The notes under the pieces were generated by a model. That model was not told the DNA's origin. It worked only from the letters and a program-made list of their open reading frames with translations, and searched no databases. Position numbers and translations under genes: made by a program. Below, piece by piece: positions 7,519-15,591 of a stretch of DNA of 64,000 bases. This stretch comes from DASQFQ01 sp038238015 (GTDB taxonomy: Bacteria > Actinomycetota > Thermoleophilia > Solirubrobacterales > Solirubrobacteraceae). Each line of letters opens with the position of its first letter. Within the stretch, counting starts at the first letter, position 1. Location of the stretch: contig JBBRYA010000008.1 in the NCBI GenBank assembly GCA_038238015.1, positions 1-64,000 of the forward strand, read 5' to 3'.

Positions 7519-8840
7519 CGCTGCTGCTCAGGGTACGCGCGCGTCGGACGGACCCCGAGCCGCCCGTCGCGCAGGCGCAGGACGAGCTCTGGCTGCTCGC
7601 GGGCTGCGGCGGCGGAGGTCACGGGCTCCCCGTCGGGGCCCTCAATGAGCGCGTAGCCGCGCTCCAGGGTGCGCTCGGGATGGTGCGCGGCGAGGGCGAG
7701 CGCGAGCCGGTCGAGGTCCGAGCGCCGCTGGGGGAGGCCGGCGGTGCCGGCGGCGATCGCCTTGCGCTCGAGCACGAGCGCCCGCGTGGCCGTGTGGCGC
7801 GCCTCCTCGGCGTGCACGCGGCGCGTGCTCGCGCGCAGCTCGCGCGCGTGTTGGTGCAGCCGGGCGCGATGGCGCGCGACGTGCTCGGCGGGCGCGCGCG
7901 AGAGCCGGGCCAGCACGCGCGCGCGATCGACGATCGCGCGGCGGCTCTGGCGCTCGAGGCGCGCGGCGCAGGCCTGCAGCGCGGCGCGCGCGCTCGCGCA
8001 GTCGACCGGCACCGCGGCCTCGGCGGCGTGGGTCGGGGTCGAGCAGGCGACGGCGGCGACGTCGTCGATCAGCGTGCGGTCGGTGTGGTGCCCGACGGAG
8101 GAGATCACCGGTACCCGCAACAGCGCCACCGTGCGGCAGAGCGTCTCGTCGCAGAACGCGAACAGGTCGGCGAGCGAGCCGCCGCCGCGCGCCACGACGA
8201 TCACCTCGACCGCCTCGCAGGCGGCGAGGTCCTGCAGCGCGCGGGCGATCGCGGGGGCGGCGTGGCGGTCCTGGACCGGCGCGAAGGCCCAGACCACGCG
8301 GCCGGCCCAGCCGCGGCGGCGCAACCCGGCGATCACGTCGTCGCGCGCCTTGCTGCCCTCGCCGCAGACCACCCCGATGGTGCGCGGCAGCGCTGGGCGC
8401 GCCAGGCGCTTCTGCGGCTCGAACAGCCCTTCGGCGCCGAGCGCCCGGCGCAGCCGCTCGACCTGGGCCAGCAGGTCGCCCTCGCCCGCGACCCGCAGCT
8501 CGCCGACCGAGAAGGAGAACGACGGCGAGGACGCCCGCGAGCCCGGATAGAAGTCACAGCCGCCGGCCGCCACGACGACCGCGCCGTCGGCGAGCTCGGG
8601 CAGTCCGAGCGCCTCCCAGTCGCGCCGCCACATCGAGCACGGCAGCGCGCCGGTGACGTCACGCAGCTCGAACCAGACCTTCGCGCGGCCCGCCTTGAGG
8701 CCGAACAGCTCGCCGAAGACCTGCACGCGCTGGAAGCCGCGCAGGCGATCGCGCAGCGCCGCCGCGTAGTCGCCCACCGGCCACGGCCCGGTGAGCCCGC
8801 TGCCGGGGATCCCGTCGGGGCGCGGGGCGGGCTCGGGCAT
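7515..8840 (-). CDS. xseA: Exodeoxyribonuclease VII large subunit
   Basis: 441 aa, normal for XseA. An N-terminal OB-fold (about 25-115, VQVFGELFGLKAGRAKVWFELRD in part) precedes the catalytic domain with GVVCGEGSKARDDV, VARGGGSLADLFAFCDE and SSVGHHTDRTLIDDVAAVACSTPTHAAE in separate stretches. A coiled-coil arm and a short C-terminal strand (ERGYALIEG) follow. It degrades single-stranded DNA in both directions as part of repair. Likely transcribed with the upstream small protein and the downstream xseB and DUF2461 genes. Confidence 0.95.
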   Translation of the reverse strand: MPEPAPRPDGIPGSGLTGPWPVGDYAAALRDRLRGFQRVQVFGELFGLKAGRAKVWFELRDVTGALPCSMWRRDWEALGLPELADGAVVVAAGGCDFYPGSRASSPSFSFSVGELRVAGEGDLLAQVERLRRALGAEGLFEPQKRLARPALPRTIGVVCGEGSKARDDVIAGLRRRGWAGRVVWAFAPVQDRHAAPAIARALQDLAACEAVEVIVVARGGGSLADLFAFCDETLCRTVALLRVPVISSVGHHTDRTLIDDVAAVACSTPTHAAEAAVPVDCASARAALQACAARLERQSRRAIVDRARVLARLSRAPAEHVARHRARLHQHARELRASTRRVHAEEARHTATRALVLERKAIAAGTAGLPQRRSDLDRLALALAAHHPERTLERGYALIEGPDGEPVTSAAAAREQPELVLRLRDGRLGVRPTRAYPEQQR

Positions 8841-8883
8841 GTCGGGAAGGGTAGGTCCCGGGGCGGCGAACCCAGGCGGGTGG

Positions 8884-9195
8884 CTAGCCCCGGGCGGGAC
8901 CGTCGACGCGGCGGCTGAGCTCGTCCTCGTTGACGCTGCGCAACGCTCGCTGGCCGGGCTGGGCGTCCTCGCCGCGCACCTCGCCGGTGAACGCGATGCG
9001 GTTCAGCCGCGCGATCTCCTGCTGGCCCAGCAGCCGCGCCGGGTCTTCGGGCCCGAGCCCGGCGATCAGCTTCTCGATGCGGTTGCGCAGCTGCAGCGCG
9101 AAGTGCGGCGTCGAGGCGCCCATCAGCTGGCGCACGTCGTCGATGCTGACCCGCCGCTCGGGGCGCAGGCGCTCGGGCTGCTCGGCTTCGGCCAT
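8884..9195 (-). CDS. Small uncharacterised protein
   Basis: 103 aa. ATG 9195 gives MAEAEQPERLRPERRVSIDD. The middle is helical and charged (DVRQLMGASTPHFALQLRNR, IEKLIAGLGPEDPARLLGQQ, EIARLNRIAF). No signal peptide or membrane segment. I do not recognise the family. Its place 11 nt after a lipoprotein gene and 43 nt before xseA suggests one operon; the reading frame and codon use look genuine. Confidence 0.65.
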   Translation of the reverse strand: MAEAEQPERLRPERRVSIDDVRQLMGASTPHFALQLRNRIEKLIAGLGPEDPARLLGQQEIARLNRIAFTGEVRGEDAQPGQRALRSVNEDELSRRVDGPARG

Positions 9196-9206
9196 CGCGG
9201 CGGAGT

Positions 9207-10388
9207 CTATTTGGAGGCCGCGGGATCGACGGGCTGGATCTCCAGCAGCGCGTCGATGCGGGCCTGCACGTCGATCGAGAGCGCCGACTCGTCCCCGATC
9301 ACCCAGCCGTGGTTGTAGACGCCGCGCACCGGGTCCTTGTCGTAGCCGGGCTGGACGTCGAGCAGGTAGTCCTGCAGCGGGCCCGGCAGCGTCGCGCCGT
9401 CGGAGACCAGCAGCAGCGGTCCGTAGGTGCCCGCCGCCGACAGCGGGGCGGCGGCCGCCGCGTCCAGCGGCCGTCCCGCCGAGGCGAAGACGAGCCCGTG
9501 CCCCGGGTCGACCGCGTTCCAGCCGAAGCGCCCGTCGGTGAAGCGCGCGAAGGCGATCGCGTTGGCCACCGGGTCGTTGCCGGCGATCCGGCGGACCGTC
9601 CCGAGGCGCTCGAGCTGCTTGGCGACGGCGTCGGAGATCGCCGAGGCCGGGCCGAGCACGTAGATGCGCGGGCGGCGGTGGGCCAGGATCGCGGCCTTGG
9701 TGGGCGCAGGCAACGAGTTGCGGTCGGCCCACAGCACCGGGTCGCCGGACTTCGCCGACCAGCCCGCGGCGGGCATCGCGAACGCGGGAGAGCCCGAGGG
9801 GGCCACGAGGACGGCCGGGCTCGGGCTGCCGGCCGCCGCGGTCTGCAGCCGGTCGATCGCCTGGGCGAGCGCGGCGTAGCCGGCGCCCTCGATGGCCGAG
9901 GACCGCAGGCCGGCGGGCTTGGCCACGGCGCCGACGCGCAGGACCTGGGCGTTGCCGGCCTTCTTCGCGCCGGTTGGCTGGAGCTCGTCGAGCGCGGTCT
10001 TCGAGGCGTCGGGCAGCGTGTCGCCGTCGCTGAACAGCAGCGGAGCGCGCACCGGCCGGCTCATCAGCTGGGCGGCCGAGATCGCCGCGCGCCAGTCGGC
10101 CTTGTCCACGAGCGTCACCGCCGCCGGGCGGGTGTCTGACGAGCGCGAGGGGAAGATCGCCTGCGCGACCCCGGCCGCGTCGGCCACGGGGTCGGCGCCG
10201 CCGACGCGCGTCGTGTTCTTGGTCGCGAAGGCGGGGAAGCCCAGGCCGGTGGCGGCCTGCTTCTGCCCACCCTGCTGCCCGAGCCGCGGCGGCGTCGCGG
10301 TGTCGGGGGTCTTCTTGGGCGCCGGGCTGGAGCCACACCCGGCGGCCAGCGCGAGCAGCACGGCGAGCGGCGCGAGGCGGGCGATCAT
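9207..10388 (-). CDS. Lipoprotein with cell-wall-binding repeat 2-like domains
   Basis: 393 aa. A lipoprotein signal ends in the lipobox LAAGC (Cys18). A Gly/Pro/Gln-rich linker leads into repeats of about 95 aa resembling CWB2 (PF04122): TRVGGADPVADAAGVAQAIF, then VLRVGAVAKPAG, VYVLGPASAISDAVAKQLERL-type YVLGPASAIS, RRIAGNDPVANAIAFARF and LLLVSDGATLPGPLQDYLL. CWB2 repeats in Gram-positives bind wall polymers. Here a lipid anchor replaces the usual secreted form, so it may tether membrane to wall. The domain match is by motif only. Confidence 0.7.
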   Translation of the reverse strand: MIARLAPLAVLLALAAGCGSSPAPKKTPDTATPPRLGQQGGQKQAATGLGFPAFATKNTTRVGGADPVADAAGVAQAIFPSRSSDTRPAAVTLVDKADWRAAISAAQLMSRPVRAPLLFSDGDTLPDASKTALDELQPTGAKKAGNAQVLRVGAVAKPAGLRSSAIEGAGYAALAQAIDRLQTAAAGSPSPAVLVAPSGSPAFAMPAAGWSAKSGDPVLWADRNSLPAPTKAAILAHRRPRIYVLGPASAISDAVAKQLERLGTVRRIAGNDPVANAIAFARFTDGRFGWNAVDPGHGLVFASAGRPLDAAAAAPLSAAGTYGPLLLVSDGATLPGPLQDYLLDVQPGYDKDPVRGVYNHGWVIGDESALSIDVQARIDALLEIQPVDPAASK

Positions 10389-10535
10389 GCGCGCGAACGG
10401 TAGCGGCCACCCTCGTTGTCCCTTCTGGAGTGCGGCTCTGGGCGCCGAGCGCCATCGGGTAGGAAATCGCTCAAGCGCGGCGAAGACCGCACCGACATAG
10501 GGTGGGCATAACGCGGTGCTGGTTGCTACAGTGCC

Positions 10536-10674
10536 GCGCCAAGCCGAGTTCCCGGTCTAGAGCCGGGGAGCGGGGGACCCAGTTGTGTGGGGCTAATCAC
10601 GTCCAGAGCGGCGTGAGGCGCAGGCTCTTTCAGCGCCAGCCCGTCAGCTAACCCCGTAGGCAGACGAAAGAGGT
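10536..10674 (+). ncRNA. c-di-AMP riboswitch (ydaO-yuaA type)
   Basis: The leader carries the conserved blocks of the ydaO class in order: AGCCGGGGAGCGGGGGACCC (10561 on), GGGGCTAATCAC (about 10590), GGCGCAGGCTCTTTCAG (about 10618) and CCGTCAGCTAACCCCGTAGG (10641 on), then GACGAAAGAGG. In actinobacteria this class sits before NlpC/P60 and Rpf-type wall hydrolases, as here. The conserved core ends 11 nt before the ATG and overlaps the GAAAGAGG ribosome-binding site, with no room for a terminator. Translational control is the likelier mechanism. TACAGT at 10527 may be its -10. Confidence 0.9.
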
Positions 10675-10684
10675 TCGGTCGGTC

Positions 10685-11275
10685 ATGCGGGGATTCTCCC
10701 TTGTCGTACTCAGCTGCGTGGTGTGGTGCGTGCTGTCCGCAGGCGCGCTCGCGAACGCCCCCACCGGGGGCGCGACCTACGCACCGCCGCCGCCGCCTGC
10801 CCCGGCCGTCGCGCCGACCACCGGGCAGATCCCCGGCCCGCAGCCGACCGTGCCCGGCGAGGTCGCGACGCTGCTGCCCGACGGCACCGCCGCCGCCCCG
10901 GCCGCTGCGCCGCCGCAGGTCCAGCAGGCCGTGTGGGCCGCCAATGCGATCCAGAAGGCGCCGTATCGCTACGGCGGCGGCCACGCCTCCTTCGTCGACA
11001 ACGCGTACGACTGCTCTGGCACCGTCTCCTTCGCGCTCGGCGCGGCCACGCTGCTCAAGCGCCCGCGCGACTCCTCGGGCTTCATGCGCTTCGGCCAGAC
11101 CGGTCCCGGCCGCTGGATCACGGTGTACGCGAACCCCGGCCACGCCTGGATGGTCATCGCCGGGCTTCGGCTCGACACGAGCTCGGCCGGCGCCGGTGGA
11201 GGCAAGGGCCCCCGCTGGCGGGCGACCGGCCGCCCCGAGGCCGGCTACACCGTGCGCCACCCGCGTAACTTCTAG
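10685..11275 (+). CDS. Secreted NlpC/P60-like peptidoglycan hydrolase
   Basis: 196 aa. A signal peptide (about 1-24, cleaved near ALANA) is followed by a Pro/Ala-rich linker and a C-terminal NlpC/P60-like domain. PYRYGGGH and NAYDCSGTVSFAL place the catalytic Cys at 110; His153 in NPGHAWMVIAGLRLD is the likely partner. The domain is shorter and more divergent than canonical NlpC. Expected to cleave cell-wall peptides outside the membrane. It is directly behind the c-di-AMP riboswitch, tying wall turnover to this second messenger, and lies upstream of the pspA genes. Confidence 0.83.
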   Translation: MRGFSLVVLSCVVWCVLSAGALANAPTGGATYAPPPPPAPAVAPTTGQIPGPQPTVPGEVATLLPDGTAAAPAAAPPQVQQAVWAANAIQKAPYRYGGGHASFVDNAYDCSGTVSFALGAATLLKRPRDSSGFMRFGQTGPGRWITVYANPGHAWMVIAGLRLDTSSAGAGGGKGPRWRATGRPEAGYTVRHPRNF

Positions 11276-11353
11276 CTCCCGCCGCGGGCAGGGCCGCATG
11301 CGGCGGGGTATACCATCGCCTCCAGGCCCGAATCTGACTCGAAGGGAGGCGAC

Positions 11354-12121
11354 GTGCCAGGCGTAAGCGGACGCATGTCCACCGTCATCAAGGCGAAGAT
11401 CAACAAGTTGCTCGATCGCGCGGAGGATCCGGGCGAGACGCTCGAGTACTCCTACCAGCGCCAGATGGAGCTGCTGCAGAACGTCAAGAAGGGCATCGCG
11501 GACGTCGTCACCTCCAAGAAGCGCCTTCAGCTGCAGGCCTCAAAGCTCGAGCAGCAGGTGGTCAAGCTCGACACGCAGGCGCGCCAAGCGCTGGCGGCCG
11601 GCAAGGAGGACCTCGCGCGCACGGCGCTCGAGCGCAAGCAGTTCGCCCAGTCCGAGCTGCAGTCCCTCGACCAGCAGATCACCGAGCTCGAGGGCCAGCA
11701 GCAGTCGCTGATCGACAAGGAGCAGAAGCTCCGCGGCAAGATCGACCAGTTCCGCACCAAGAAGGAGGTCATCAAGGCGCAGTACTCCGCGGCCGAGGCC
11801 TCCGTGAAGATCTCCGAGGCGGCCACCGGCGTGGGCGAGGAGATGGCCGACGTCGGGCTGGCGATGCAGCGCGCACAGGACAAGACCGAGGGCATGCGCG
11901 CCCGCGCCGGCGCGATGGAGGAGCTCGAGGCCTCCGGCGCCTTCGACGACAACCTGACGCTGGGCGGCGGCCAGGACGACATCGACCGCCAGCTGCACGA
12001 GCTGACCTCCCAGAGCGTCGTCGACGACGACCTCGCCAAGCTCACGGCCGAGCTCGGCCAGGGCGGTGCCGCGCCGGCGCCGGCGCCGGCGCTCGAGCAG
12101 GGCAAGGAGGGCACTGCGTGA
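11354..12121 (+). CDS. pspA: PspA/IM30 family membrane-stress protein
   Basis: 255 aa, almost wholly helical coiled coil. LDRAEDPGETLEYSYQRQME near the N-terminus and long runs such as KLEQQVVKLDTQARQALAAG are typical of PspA/VIPP1. It assembles on the inner face of the membrane to limit damage. GTG 11354 is preferred because GGGAGG lies 6-11 nt upstream; ATG 11375 is an alternative. GGGTAT at 11306 may be part of a stress-sigma promoter. The stop overlaps the next gene's GTG. Confidence 0.93.
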   Translation: MPGVSGRMSTVIKAKINKLLDRAEDPGETLEYSYQRQMELLQNVKKGIADVVTSKKRLQLQASKLEQQVVKLDTQARQALAAGKEDLARTALERKQFAQSELQSLDQQITELEGQQQSLIDKEQKLRGKIDQFRTKKEVIKAQYSAAEASVKISEAATGVGEEMADVGLAMQRAQDKTEGMRARAGAMEELEASGAFDDNLTLGGGQDDIDRQLHELTSQSVVDDDLAKLTAELGQGGAAPAPAPALEQGKEGTA

Positions 12122-12396
12122 TCGTCCGGATCGCGACGGAGAACCAATACCGGCTCCCCGACGAGGACGGCGCGCGGCTCAACGAGCTCGACAACGAGGC
12201 GGTGCAGGCGGTCGTGGCCGCCGACGAGAGCCGCTTCTACGAGCTCTTCGCGTCGATGGTCGAGCTCGTGCGCACCTCGGGCGCTCCGCTGGGCGAGGAC
12301 GAGCTCGAGGAGTCAGACGTGATCCTGCCCCCGCCCGACACCTCCTTCGCCGAGGCGGCGGGCGAGTTCACGGGCGAAGGGCTGATCCCGGACTAG
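12118..12396 (+). CDS. PspA-associated protein PspAA
   Basis: 92 aa. MIVRIATENQYRLPDEDGAR, LNELDNEAVQAVVAADESRF, GAPLGEDELEESDVILPPPD and EGLIPD at the end match the PspAA family found beside pspA in actinobacteria. GTG overlaps the pspA stop (GTGA), so production is coupled. The exact role is unknown; its companions PspAB and HtpX are 3 kb away on the other strand. Its TAG and the TAG of the converging ferritin gene sit together in CTAGTGGCCCACTAG. Confidence 0.88.
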   Translation: MIVRIATENQYRLPDEDGARLNELDNEAVQAVVAADESRFYELFASMVELVRTSGAPLGEDELEESDVILPPPDTSFAEAAGEFTGEGLIPD

Positions 12397-12403
12397 TGGC
12401 CCA

Positions 12404-12724
12404 CTAGACCTCGTCCTCGGCTTCCTCCGCGGCCTCGCCGGCCTCGACGATGTCGCCGTCGGTGAACAGCACCTTCTCGAGCGCCACGCGCCACTTGGGC
12501 GTGCGGCGGATGAGGAACTCGAGATCCATGGCGAAGTGCTTGAACTCCTCCATCTGGGCGTTCTCCATGATCGCCTTCGCGTCGCCGTCGGGCTCGAGCG
12601 CGATCCGCTGGGCGTACCAGCCGATCGCCTCGGCCTCCTCGGTGAGCGAGGCGACCATGCGCGCGTAGGTGCGCGCCTCGGCGCTGAGCTCCTCGGGCGG
12701 CTCGTGGTACTGGTCGAATCCCAT
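12404..12724 (-). CDS. Encapsulated-ferritin-like (EncFtn) protein
   Basis: 106 aa, the EncFtn length. The N-terminus QYHEPPEELSAE matches the family opening. The ferroxidase ligands are all present: E29, E30 and E32 with W36-Y37 in TEEAEAIGWYAQR, and E59, E60 and H63 in MEEFKHFAM. A second long helix and a region like the family's VLFT segment follow. It oxidises Fe(II) and normally feeds an encapsulin shell. The tail GEAAEEAEDEV is acidic and does not resemble the usual cargo-loading peptide, and no shell gene lies in the window. ATG 12724 fits the family start. Confidence 0.85.
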   Translation of the reverse strand: MGFDQYHEPPEELSAEARTYARMVASLTEEAEAIGWYAQRIALEPDGDAKAIMENAQMEEFKHFAMDLEFLIRRTPKWRVALEKVLFTDGDIVEAGEAAEEAEDEV

Positions 12725-12762
12725 GCAAGGCCTCCGTATACGGTCGTGAGAACGGCTGACGC

Positions 12763-14409
12763 CTACCCCAGGCGGCGCCGATGCACGCGCGCCTCCCACG
12801 GCTCCAGCCCGAGCCCCGGCCGCGCCGGGCAGTTGGAGAGCAGCAGCTCGGAGCTCGCCCAGGCGTCCGCGTCCGCGAGCTCGACCTCGGCGGCCTCGCC
12901 GGACACGTTGGCCAGCACCAGCAGCTCGACGTCGCCAAGGCGCCGCGTGAACGCGTACACCTGGCGGTCCTCCGGCAGCAGCATGGTGAAGTCGCCCTGC
13001 GCCACGGCCGGCTCGGAGTGGCGCAGCTCGATCAGCCTGCGGTAGTGGTGCAGCACCGAGCCGGGGTCGGCGAGCGCCGCCTGCGCGTTGATCTCTGCGT
13101 GGTTGGGGTTCACGGCGATCCACGGCGTTCCCGTGGTGAACCCCGCGTGCTCGGAGGCGTCCCACTGCATCGGCGTGCGCGCGTTGTCGCGGCCCATCGC
13201 GCGCAGGCCGGCCATGACCTGCTGCAGCCCCTGCCCGGCGGCGATCGCCTCGGCGTAGTGGTTGAGCGACTCGATGTCGCGGAAGTCCTCGATGTGCTGC
13301 AGCGGCGCGTTGGTCATCCCGAGCTCTTCGCCCTGATAGACGAAGGGCGTACCGCGATGCAGGTGCAGCAGCGTGCCCAGCAGCTTGGCCGAGCGCACGC
13401 GGTGCTCGCCGTCGTCGCCGAAGCGCGACACGACGCGCGGCTGGTCGTGGTTGTTCCAGTAGAGGCTGTTCCAGCCGTGCTCGGCCAGGCCGGTCTGCCA
13501 GCGGCCGAAGGACGCCTTGAGGTCGCGCAGGTCGAGCGGGTGCACGTCCCACTTGGTGGCGCCCTGGTCGAGGCCCACGTGCTCGAACTGGAAGACCATG
13601 TCGAGCTCGCCGCGCGCCGGGTCGGTGAACTCCCGCGCCTGCTCCACGGTCACCCCCGGCGTCTCGCCCACGGTCAGCGGGGCGTCGGAGCGCCCGGCGA
13701 ACACCTCGCGGTGCATCTCCTGCAGGAACTCGTGGTTGCGGGGCCCGCAGAGGTAGCCGGCCGAGCCGTCGCCGCCGGGGCCGTCGGGCAGCGCCGGGTC
13801 CTTGGAGATCATGTTGATGACGTCCATGCGGAAGCCGTCGACTCCGCGGTCAAGCCACCAGCGCATCATCGAGTAGATCGCCTCGCGCACCGCCGGGGTC
13901 TCCCAGTTGAGGTCGGGCTGCTTGCGCGAGAACAGGTGCAGGTAGTGCTCGCCCGTCGCCGGGTCGAGCTCCCAGGCCGGGCCGGAGAAGAACGAGCGCC
14001 AGTTGTTCGGCCTCTCGCGCCACCAGTACCAGTCGCGCCGCGGGTCCTCCCGGCTTGAGCGCGACTGCGCAAACCACGGGTGCTCGTCAGAGGTGTGGTT
14101 GACGACGAGGTCCATGATCAGCCGCATCCCGCGCTCGTGGACCGCACCGAGCAGCCGGTCGAAGTCCGCGAGCGTGCCGAACACCGGGTCGATGTCCTGG
14201 TAGTCGCTGATGTCGTAGCCGTTGTCGTCCTGGGGCGAGCGGTAGACCGGCGAGAGCCAGAGCACGTCGGCGCCCAGCCAGGCGAGGTGGTCCAGGCGCC
14301 CGGTGATGCCCGCGAGGTCGCCGATGCCGTCGCCGTCGGAGTCGGCGAAGCTGCGCGGGTAGACCTGGTAGACGACGGCGGTCTTCCACCACGGCTCGGG
14401 GGCCGTCAC
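12763..14409 (-). CDS. GH13 alpha-glucosidase / oligo-1,6-glucosidase
   Basis: 548 aa from GTG 14409, with the full TIM-barrel set: DLVVNH (about 100-105), nucleophile D196 in DGFRMDVIN, acid E249 in VGETPG and D322 in NHDQPR, then a beta-sandwich C-terminal domain. WWKTAVVYQVYPRSF at the start and GYDISDY are typical of the alpha-glucosidase/oligo-1,6-glucosidase/trehalose-6-phosphate hydrolase group. There is no signal peptide, so it is cytoplasmic and probably acts on imported maltose- or isomaltose-type sugars. GTGA overlap with the rhomboid gene makes it part of the minus-strand htpX-pspAB-rhomboid operon. Confidence 0.93.
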   Translation of the reverse strand: MTAPEPWWKTAVVYQVYPRSFADSDGDGIGDLAGITGRLDHLAWLGADVLWLSPVYRSPQDDNGYDISDYQDIDPVFGTLADFDRLLGAVHERGMRLIMDLVVNHTSDEHPWFAQSRSSREDPRRDWYWWRERPNNWRSFFSGPAWELDPATGEHYLHLFSRKQPDLNWETPAVREAIYSMMRWWLDRGVDGFRMDVINMISKDPALPDGPGGDGSAGYLCGPRNHEFLQEMHREVFAGRSDAPLTVGETPGVTVEQAREFTDPARGELDMVFQFEHVGLDQGATKWDVHPLDLRDLKASFGRWQTGLAEHGWNSLYWNNHDQPRVVSRFGDDGEHRVRSAKLLGTLLHLHRGTPFVYQGEELGMTNAPLQHIEDFRDIESLNHYAEAIAAGQGLQQVMAGLRAMGRDNARTPMQWDASEHAGFTTGTPWIAVNPNHAEINAQAALADPGSVLHHYRRLIELRHSEPAVAQGDFTMLLPEDRQVYAFTRRLGDVELLVLANVSGEAAEVELADADAWASSELLLSNCPARPGLGLEPWEARVHRRRLG

Positions 14410-15008
14410 GCGGGCAGGGGCGCGGCGCCGGCTCGCCGCCCGGCGCGGTGCAGCACGCGCGCGGCGACCACGCCGCCGACCGCACCGAAGAGGTGGTCCT
14501 GCCAGGAGACCCCCGGGTGGGGGATGAAGCCGAACAGCAGCGTCGTGCCGTAGACGAGGAGCACGAGCAGGCCGGCGGCCAGGTGCCACGGCCGGCGGCT
14601 GTAGGCGCCGCGCACGACGAGGTAGGCGGCGAAGCCGAACACCAGGCCGCTGGCGCCGATCGTCACCGAGCCCGACGGCGCCGTCAGCCACGTGCCCAGC
14701 CCGGCGACGAGCGCGACGACCGCGGTCACGGCGGCCACGCGCACGAGGCCGCCGAGCGCGACCACCGCGCCGAGCGCCAGGAACGGGATCGTGTTGCCGA
14801 TCAGGTGCCCGAAGCCGTTGTGCAGGAACGGCGAGACGACGATGCCGGGCAGCCCGGCCGGGTCACGCGGGCGGATGCCCTCCGAGTCGAGGTTGGCGCC
14901 GACGAGATCGACGATCTCCAGCAGCCACATCAGCGCGACCATCGCTCCCACGAGCACCAAGCCGCGGATGCGGTCCTCGCGCGTGCGGGTGGCGAGCTCG
15001 GTGCTCAT
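14406..15008 (-). CDS. Rhomboid-family intramembrane serine protease
   Basis: 200 aa with about six membrane helices. SPFLHNGFGHLIGNT is the conserved loop-1/TM2 segment, S120 in TIGASGLVFG is the nucleophile and H172 in SWQDHLFGAVGG is the partner. It cuts membrane proteins within or next to the bilayer. It lies just after pspAB (1 nt gap) and overlaps the GH13 start, so it is cotranscribed with membrane-stress genes and may share their quality-control role. Confidence 0.92.
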   Translation of the reverse strand: MSTELATRTREDRIRGLVLVGAMVALMWLLEIVDLVGANLDSEGIRPRDPAGLPGIVVSPFLHNGFGHLIGNTIPFLALGAVVALGGLVRVAAVTAVVALVAGLGTWLTAPSGSVTIGASGLVFGFAAYLVVRGAYSRRPWHLAAGLLVLLVYGTTLLFGFIPHPGVSWQDHLFGAVGGVVAARVLHRAGRRAGAAPLPA

Positions 15009-15009
15009 G

Positions 15010-15582
15010 TCAGATCGGGATCCCCCAGAGCGGGAACCAGCGCTCGAGCTCGGCCTCCACCGGCAGGTCGGCGCCGATCTGGGCCTTCAGGCGCAGCTCG
15101 CGCTCGGAGTCGCGCTGCTGCTCGCCGCCGGCCGGGACGAACGGGTAGAAGCTGCCGCGCTTGTAGTTGTAGATCCAGTAGACGGGCCGGGCCTGGTCGT
15201 CGCGGAAGGCGAACACCGCGGTCAGGATGCGGTCGCCGTAGCCGCCGCCCTCCAGCGCGGTCGAGACGCCGTTGACGCCGACCACGAGGTCCTCGAAGTC
15301 GGGGTCGGAGAGGACCATCCAGCGGTAGCCGTACTTGTCGTCGGAGCGCTCGACGGTCGTCCCGGTGTCCTCGCCGGTGCCCTTCACGACCTCCTCCATG
15401 TCGGCGACGATCGCGTCGAAGTCGCTCGTGGCCAGTGGCTGGAAGACGATCGCGGCCTTGCCGGAGGACTTCAGGCCCATCTCGGACTCGAGCGTGACCC
15501 CCGCCGTGCTCATCGCGAACAGGCGGTCGGGCGCCGGCTGCTTGAGCTTGCGCTTGCCGCTCAGGATCTCGAACAGGCCCAT
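15010..15582 (-). CDS. PspA-associated protein PspAB
   Basis: 190 aa. MGLFEILSGKRKLKQPAPDR, LFAMSTAGVTLESEMGLK, VERSDDKYGYRWMVL, YWIYNYKRGSFYPF and ERWFPLWGIPI match PspAB, a soluble partner protein usually next to pspA and htpX in actinobacteria. Biochemical role unknown. The start lies 9 nt after the htpX stop, in one operon with it. Recognition is from remembered family features, not a search. Confidence 0.85.
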   Translation of the reverse strand: MGLFEILSGKRKLKQPAPDRLFAMSTAGVTLESEMGLKSSGKAAIVFQPLATSDFDAIVADMEEVVKGTGEDTGTTVERSDDKYGYRWMVLSDPDFEDLVVGVNGVSTALEGGGYGDRILTAVFAFRDDQARPVYWIYNYKRGSFYPFVPAGGEQQRDSERELRLKAQIGADLPVEAELERWFPLWGIPI

Positions 15583-15591
15583 CCTGAGAGC

